NCBI GenBank assembly: GCA_038501625.1
Contig: JAZAYU010000006.1
Coordinates: forward strand, 11,286,638-11,350,637
Direction of reading: 5' to 3'
Length of the DNA: 64,000 nt
From: Corbicula japonica
Taxonomy: Eukaryota > Mollusca > Bivalvia > Venerida > Cyrenidae
A program made the position numbers and the translations under genes. The notes under the pieces are model-generated. The model worked only from the letters and a program-made list of their open reading frames with translations. It was not told where the DNA came from and searched no databases. Within the stretch, counting starts at the first letter, position 1; each line of letters opens with the position of its first letter. Positions 10,901-19,900 of this stretch are shown here, piece by piece.

Positions 10901-13900
10901 TATTTGACGGTGTCTCTAGATTGGTTCTCTTGAGAACTGTAAGATTTTAAGGGCTTGACCCAATAGTAAATTCAGAAATTGATGAATAGTTATAATGGAA
11001 GTCTATGGATATTGAATTGGTGGTTTCTAACCTGTATCATTGAAATTCGATTCAATAGGTATGTCCATTCCTTTTACTTGTACAATCCTAGATGAAACAA
11101 AAACCAACAACAGACCCCGAGATTATAAAACTGACACTGGAGACCAGTCTGAAATATCAGCATCTAATTGGCTGAAATAGATTCTTGACTCCATTTTAGC
11201 CAATCAGATACTTGAGATTTTACTGGTCTCCAGTCTCAAAACTTACCAGTAGACGACGCTTGAAAAGATTCCTGAGCTAAGCATTGTGAAAGGCATGATA
11301 TGTATGACGTAGGCAAGGAGGAACGTTGTGGGGGAATATAACCCATCTGAACACTCTCTGTAGTACAAGTCTCGTAAAGGGGGAACTGAAATTACACAAC
11401 ATAGTACCAGGTCATGTGAAAGTGGAACCAAATTAACTGAAATTACACAACCTAGTACCAGGTCACGTGAAAGTGGAACCAAATTAACTGATATTACACA
11501 ACATAGTATCAGGTCACGTGAAAGTGGAACCATATTAACTGAACTTACACAACATAGTACCAGGTCACGTGAAAGTGGAACCAAATTAACTGAAATTACA
11601 CAACATAGTACCAGGTCACGTGAAAGTCGAACCAAATCAACTGAAATTACACAACACAGTACCAGGTCACGTGAAAGTGGAACCAAATTAACTGAAATTA
11701 CACAACACAGTACCAGGTCACGTGAAAGTGGAACCAAATTAACTGAAATTACACAACACAGTACCAGGTCACGTGAAAGTGGAACCAAATTAACTGAAAT
11801 TACACAACATAGTACCAGGTCACGTGAAAGTGGAAACAAATTAACGCAACATAGAAAAAAGTCTAGTGAACGGAGACCTGAAAAAAAAAACGTCACAAAA
11901 GCAGGTTCGTACAGGGGCGACTACAATATAGTAACAGGCCTGAAGATTTTAAAAGTGAGATTGGAGATCAGTCTCAAATCTCAAGCATCAGTGCCCAAGG
12001 TTATAAATCTGAGATTGGAAACCAGTCTCAAATCTCATGCTTCAGATAGGCTGAAATGGCGACAAGTCGCCATTTCAGCCAATCAGATGTTTGAGATTTG
12101 AGACTGGTTTCCAATCTCAGATTTATAACCTTCAGCCACGATGCGACTTGTCTCCACTTCAGCCAATCAGATGCTTGAGATTATTATCATTCACTACATA
12201 TTCTTTTTAAATGGCAACAATGTATTACTAAGCTAAGTGTAAGCGGGCTCACTGTGGTACTTAAAAATTGACTAAATGCTAAATTCAATAGTGCTACTTT
12301 CGATGGGTTTACGTTAAACTGTTTAAGTAACAAAAAAATAAGAATAAGATAGTAAGATCTAATTACTTTTCATGAAGTAATTCTAATTACTTTTCAGGAA
12401 GTAATTCTATTTAATTTTCATGTAGTAATTTAATTTATATTAGCAGGTTTGACTTTCTGATAAAACACAAATATTTTCAGTATAAAATGCACCTATGGAA
12501 AGCATTTTTTTCTTAATTTTATTTCTTGAATCTTTCAAAAAAAGTTTGTTATACAGCATAAAATTTGAAATAATTTGCTACATTGATCACTTACACAATG
12601 TTGCGGCATTTAATGCTGCTACGTATGGCGGAACTTGAGAACTTTGGTACAAGAGCCCCACTCTGTCTTGTACACTTGTTTGATTTTTGCCGAGATGTCC
12701 CAGGAACACACACATAAAAGGAACAAAAAGTGATAACAAAAACACTCGAGATAAATAACTGGTCCTGTCCCGGAACACGTTTAACGTCATACGCCTGAAA
12801 GTAAATATACAAAAGAGTAATTGTCAATAAACCGCAAGACACTGCGGCGGGTTATTGTTTTCAAAAATTGGAATTTGTGACATTCATGCTATTGTTAGCT
12901 TAAGTGAAAACTGGATAAGTGTTTTTAAAGAGCGCATACCATAGATTGCACCTGGCACTCCTATGAACGAATATATATGAACGCTTCATTAACACTTCAT
13001 TAACCTGGTCATGGTCATATGTTGGCTTGGCTTGTCATTCTGGAATTCTCATTACGAGATTCTATGATTTATAGACTATTCTGTGGCATTATAGTTCAAA
13101 CCACAATAGGCAGTTGTTTTATAATATTATACTAATATACTAATAATATTTAATTTGAATATAAACTTAATCAGTGAGTACGACCGTCACCGCATTACCG
13201 ACCTATTGCGCAAGGACATGAGTGACATGAAATATTAGCTATAGTACGTGCGCATTTTGTGTGTATGAAACTTTGGTCAAAATGACTCAAAATATATTTT
13301 ACAAACGAGATATTTTTATTAAACCTATATTTCATTATACACTCAACAAAAGTTCTAATTGGTCACTTTGTGTCCGTATGTTTTTTATTAGAAAGACAGT
13401 GAATTCACGTTTTGTTTATGATCATATGCTAACAACAGTCTTCAACTTATGCTTTAATTTTGTAATAATTGACTTTGGAACAGTTTGGCGAGAGTTATCC
13501 TTAATTTTGCAAAAATGCATTTCTTGCATAAAAAGGTCAAGCAAACAGAAATTTGCTCTTAATTCATTGTTTTGTTTTAATAGGACCCCTCATTAGTAGG
13601 AAAAAAACAGAAAACATGATTAATCAACAGCACATTTGTTTAAATAAACCCCTTTCAAAGTATCCAATTTTAAAATTACCTCCCTTTCAATTAAAGACTG
13701 TTCTAATTTTGACTCTGCGGTGTAAGTAAATGGTATTGGATTCATTTAAGAAAACAATCAATAAATATTAAAAAGATATTAAATAATTGATTTCAAGACA
13801 AAAAAGTTCTTTCCACAACCTCTCTTGACGTAGGAAAGAAATGAAACTAGCATACATTGTAAACATATACAATTAATGACCAATTAGAACTTTTGTTGAG

Positions 13901-16900
13901 TGTATATGGCTGTTACTCCATGGCGACCAGATCAGCCGGCATATACGTGCCATCTGATCATGATCTAAACTGTTTTTAGATTCATTATTTTTATTTCTGA
14001 TCAAGAGATTAGTGTGAATCCGGATCAGACGGAACGTGTAAACAAAACCAGTGTAGATCAGATCAGACCAATGTGACGCCAGGGCCGGATCTTTACTGGA
14101 ATCATATGCGATACATCCCGTATATATGGAGTAAAAGGTCAAAGAGACGAAAGATGGTAACGCATACCCTAATAATGTAAAAAGCGTTCTGAAGAAGCCA
14201 GATTTCATTGGTCTATGATATGTCACGGTCTTTGTGATGAGCTGTCTTCCGGTGGTCGGTTTCATGGTATCCTCTATGATCCGGTAGACTACGTCCTTGT
14301 GCACCAGGGAGTTGTTGTACTCACTGGCCAGCTCCTTCACTCGGTTCGATGTCTCTTCTTGTCGCTCACTGTCGCGCCGGTCCACACTCGCCAGGTCAAC
14401 TAACAAAGCATTATGTAGTAAAATTTAAGAATTTATTTTTTATATTTTCATTTCTTGAATTCGGGAAACTTAATCTTAGTGACAATATTTAATTCTCCTG
14501 TAAGCTAGGATTCTTGCGTACTGTGCTTACTAGGTGAGTTAGTGATTCTTATTTTGTGATTACTTTAAAACTCTTTGTGTTTTATTATACATCACATTCA
14601 ATATTATTGTGAGAATTACAACGGAGCGGATAAGGTAAAGGGATGGGTTTATAGTCTGTAATTAATGTATTCAACCGACTTTCACATTTTACCCGACAAT
14701 CACTGGATAAATAAGTCGTCCGTTAACAGTCGGCGCCGTAAGGCAGCCACGGACCATTGGCTTATATTCCTCACAGGTACAAATTTATACACCTGGGTGG
14801 AGAGAAGCAGTGAAGGCTTAATTTCTTGCTTAAAAATAAATAAGCGGCCGGACTGGGTCTCGAACCAGGGAACCCTCGATCCATAAGCGAGCGCTCTACC
14901 ACTGGACTACAACTGCCTTTATTAATATTTGATAATATTATTTGAGCTCTACCAATAAAATCATTATATCCACCCGACGACGTAACTCGCTTGGTATTAA
15001 AAGCATTAGCAGTAACGTTCGTATCTAATGTCATCGCTCTTGTACATGTACATATATTAACATATATTTTATTCATATATTCATTTATTTATGATTCATT
15101 ATAAAACACCCGTTTCAGGTTGCCGTGTCTTCAAACAAGTCATTTCCGTTTGTTTATATTGTGGACAAAATTTAAAAACGCTATCACCCATATATGTACG
15201 CATGTGCTGTCATTTATTCGGACATTTCAAATGTTTGAAAGTGTTGCTATTACTGCTATTTCAAACACTAAATATCCTGCTCCTATTCTTTCAAATTAGC
15301 TTTTACAGTCTTATATTCGTTGTTTAATCATTTTCAAAGTGATATCGATATCGATCGTAATTCAAAGCAGAAATACTTTCATTTTAAATGAAATTAAATG
15401 ATTTCACCAAAATAGCAAAAGCAGTTTTAAAATTAACAAACTGTGTATATTTTATTAATTGATTTATCGGCATTCTGTGAAAATATTTTAGTCTAAAATC
15501 AAGTTTTCTGTGGGTTATGGTAACTCGGTGCTCAATCAAGTTTTCTGTTTTACTTTGTCGCGAAAGTCACTCAACAGCCATACTTCATGGTATTCACAAT
15601 GAGCAAAATAAAACTGCCTTAAAGCCTGCACAACTGGGCCCAATATCATAAAACTAAGATTGGAGACCAGTCCTAAATCTCAAGCATCTGATTGGCTGAA
15701 ATGGCGACTGAGATTTGAGTGGTCTCCAGATTCAGTTTTATGATTTTGGGCCCTGAGCGCGATAGAAATAGCACGGGGACACCATTCTTACCATGTATGG
15801 GTTTATGTAGATATCTTGTGTGAATTCTATCACATACGAATATTGTTTAGATAGAACATATCCTCTACAAGATATCTTTGATTTACCACTGAATTCAGAC
15901 TATCGTGTATCAGACATGATTACTTCATTTACATAAAACGTTAATTTTCATCGATCTACTCACCGAAATAGTCTGACGGATTGGTATAAGTTGGACATCG
16001 GTATCCCAGCATACTGAAATATGGTACTATTTTATCGGCGGACCCGAAATATACCATCTGACCGCGGGACAATAGAGCTATCTGAAATACAGGAAGTCGA
16101 GTTTAGTGCTGCGTGGTATCTCAAATACAGGAGTTGATGGTGCTTCGAAGACAACGAACGTTTATGCAAACTCAGCTCAATTTGAAAAGAAGATGCAAAC
16201 TTAAATCGCTGTTTGGACCCTTTGCTCCCTTTTAGGACGATTGGTTCAAAACCAATGAAAATCAGCCAATGAACACTCTAGAATACAGTGCACTTGATCC
16301 TCTATCGAATGTCGCCTAATGGGATTGCATAACGAAGTCTTCCGTGGAAAGCGTGAAACGATAAAACCTATCTGGGGAAAGCGTGAAACGTGAAAAAACT
16401 TATCTTCAAAGTTTATCCTGCTTTCCTTTATCCTTTGAGTGATATCCATACTTTTTCTAATTGCAACACTATTACGTATGTCCCTTTCAGTTGTTATTGC
16501 ATTATATATATTGTCCTGACAACCACAGATAAATCAATTCTTGTACTCAATATAAGATTCATAAGCGTTGAACTACACTCCATACCTGGTCGAACATTTT
16601 GAAGATTTCCGACCTGGGTTGGTGTATGGTTAGCAGCACCAGCTTGCCGCTGTTGTGAGCGAGGTCGACAAGAGAGGAGATCAAACTTCTCGCCGTAAAA
16701 CTGTCCAGACCAGACGTCGGCTCGTCCAGAAGAAGTATTTCTGTACAGTGAACAGTAAGTTGTATGTAAAAAGTATGCAATCATACATATAATAAACCAT
16801 ACGTATAATGATCAGGTTTATGTGTGAGTAGCTTTAAATAAACAAATTTGGAGGAGTTGTAGAAAAAAAAGTATGTAATTTTAGTCGTATATTCGTGATA

Positions 16901-19900
16901 ATATTCAGTTGCATTTGCGAGTTGATAAATAAGTATGGAAGGCGTTTCAGAAAGAATGTGTTCTGTTATTCAAGTTAAGCATATGTTTGTCAGTATTATT
17001 ATCTTTATGTTATTCTGTTGTTCGTGCGCGGTGCTTTAAATTAACAAGAGTAGAACTCGTGAAAATCAAAAGGACTATCTGGTTCCAGAGTTCGTTATAA
17101 ATATATTTCACTGAGAAGCCATACTTAACCCTTTACCTCAAGGATACGCTTTTAATTGCATAGGCGACTAGTGTAGTCTAGAACAGCATGCGCATGCGTA
17201 CAGTCTGATCTGGATGATCAATTATGGAAGAGGCTGTAGCAAGAATAGGCGTTCTGTTATTTTATGTGTCAATATTATTATCTGCTTCATGGTCAGAAAT
17301 AATCTAATGAACTAAAAGCAAACAAGTTAGATCTAGATCAAATTGCATACATGTGCAGGCAGATCTGGATTTACAGTGGTCGCCATTGGATATCAGCATA
17401 ATCTCATGGAGTAGAGTTAATTATTTCTACAATATAAGTGCCCAAGATCATAAAACTAAATCTGGAGATCAGTCTCAAACCTCAAGCATCCTTGAGATTT
17501 GAGACTGATCTCAAAACTTAGTTTTATGATCTTGGGCCAAGGTGATTACTTGGATTTTGCAGTAGTTGTATGGCTATAGTTACGCGTCGCTTCTCTCCGC
17601 CTGAGATCCCCCGCACAATGCTACCACCGATCCGAGAATCTGCCACGTTCTTCAAGCCCATTTCTATCAGCACCTTACTCACCTGTAATAAAGTGCGTTC
17701 ATTAATGATTTATTTGTATCTTCAAAGTTTTCTAAAGTAATATTGATGCATATGGTGCAACGGTGCAATATTTTCTGGAGCATCATGGATTATTCATTGT
17801 ACTGTCAGTATTTTATGTTCTCCAGGGGAAAGTTAAGCGCGCCCGTAAAATTCGAAACATAGATCAGCTACGGTCTGGTTCCTGGCGTTATATCATTTTA
17901 CTGCACCAACATAGCCCAACTAACCCAATCGGTTCATGCATGATGTATCACCCAAGTTAAACAGCGGAAGGTCAATCTTATCGTTTCCAGAACAAACAAG
18001 TTATGTCACTAACATGTCATGCAAACCATTTGTTACAATAATATAATCGCGACATCAGACTATGAAAACAAGAAGAAATACACCAAAATCGGTAAACAAA
18101 CGACTTACTTTTTCTTCAATGTCGAATTTGGAAGCGTTGCCAGGCAACCTTAGTTGTGCACTGTAGCGAAGGGTCTCTCTGACAGTCAGGTTCGGTAACA
18201 ATCGGTCAGCCTGTACAGTTACAAAACATTTACTGTGTTTGTGTTTCTGTGCCTAAGGTTAAAAAACTGAGCATGGAAACCAGTCTTCAATCTCAAGCAT
18301 CTAATTGGCTGAAATAGCCAATCAGATGCTTCATATTTGAGACTGCTTTCAAATATCAGTTTTATAACCTTGGGATCTATTGAATTCAATGCCTAATATC
18401 ATCAAAGTCAGATTGGAGACCAGTCTCAAATTTCAAGCATCCGATGCGCTAAAACGGAGACAAGTAGCCATTTCGGCCAATCGGATGCTCGAGATTTGAG
18501 ACTGGTCTCTAGTTTTAGTTTTATGATTTTGAGCACAATTTCTTGTTGGAATTACAAATAATTAATAAATTATAAAGGAAATTACATGCTTGGATTTCTT
18601 GCTTTGGAGGCGGGTATATGACTAAAAATCAAGAGTATGCCGCGAAATTTTTCAACATGCCATTTGTTACTTATTACTTTTACAATAAGAGGCATGATTT
18701 GTCAGTGGCTAAAAGACTGCCTTTTCACAATTAACTGATGAAAATACGTTGAGTCAATCTCCTTCGCAGAGTTGTCGTTCCTTACACTCACTTTACATCT
18801 CTGCGAAAGGCTCAATATCAAGATTTTTTTACCAAACTCGACATCCCTATTTTATACAGTCATAATTATGAATGTTAAAGCTTTAGGTAAAACAAATGAC
18901 AGAAATCTTCACTATCTTTCAGTAAAACCGATGAAACCCAATCTATTGTAAATGTAATTGGTGAACTATGTCTTTGAGTTAAAGTAAAAGTAGTTGAAAG
19001 TAGTTCCAGCCTATAACAGAGGTGAATGTAATGAGCCGATAGTGTAAGAGAGTGACGTTGAGTAGCTCTGAAACGCCATGTTGGAAATTCAAAAGGATGA
19101 CCACATTTTTTTGGAAGAATAAGATGACAATACATGTATGAAACATTAATGGAAACTATGTCTCTGTTATGTTACAAGTATCAGGCAACAAATGTTGTCT
19201 GTAATGTATTCTTTCCTCCATAGATACAGCTTTTTTGGGTGGGCAAACAGCTTAGATCCAGATCAGCCGGCACATCCGTGCTGTCTGATCAGGATCTAAA
19301 CTGTTCGCTTTATGATTCATTAGGTTATTTTTAACTAAAATGCGACCAGTGCAGATCCTGATCAGACGGCAAAGATGTGCCAGCTGATCTGGATCTGCAC
19401 TGGTCGCACATGCGTAAAAATGCATACATATGGAGGAAAGGGTTAAGAGAAAAGGACTTTTAAGACAGAGACGTAATGAAAATCGGTAAAACGGTAGCAT
19501 TTATTTGGGCATTTCAAAATGCTTATTTATGTCAGTTTTGGTGTTGAAAAGGTCATATAAAGGCAAATAATCGAGCAACTTTGTTAAAATATTGAATTTA
19601 AATTTGTATTTTGTTCATTTATCGCTAAACACGAAGACAATCCTGTATAATATTATCAATAATGAATGTTTATTTACTGTTATAATGTAAATAACGAATG
19701 TGTACTTATGTTTTTATTTAAATTACAACGCAATATGGGTAAAATGACTTCTTAAGCCTTAACTTTCTATTAGTATACTTACTTATTGTTTCACTACTGA
19801 ACGACAATTTTTTTAACAGGTATGCTAGGTACACTTCGTAACTTTCGGTAGATTTCAAACGAGTATGTGTTTATTAGTGTAAAACAAGTGTATTTGCTTA

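Noticed and set aside
11386..11860. CRISPR-like array
   Set aside because: Units are contiguous with no unique spacers, and the host is a eukaryote.
11243..11896. A 217-aa minus-strand frame with a repeated 17-residue peptide as a gene of its own
   Set aside because: Its last 47 residues are ABCG5 exon 9 and the rest is the intronic 51-bp array read through. It is reported as a splice question instead.
13261..13596. 111-aa plus-strand frame
   Set aside because: It spans the terminal repeat of the mariner-like MITE and has no domain resemblance.
14846..14917. Functional tRNA gene
   Set aside because: A- and B-boxes are present, but the acceptor and T stems mismatch and a SINE-like body follows; called a SINE.
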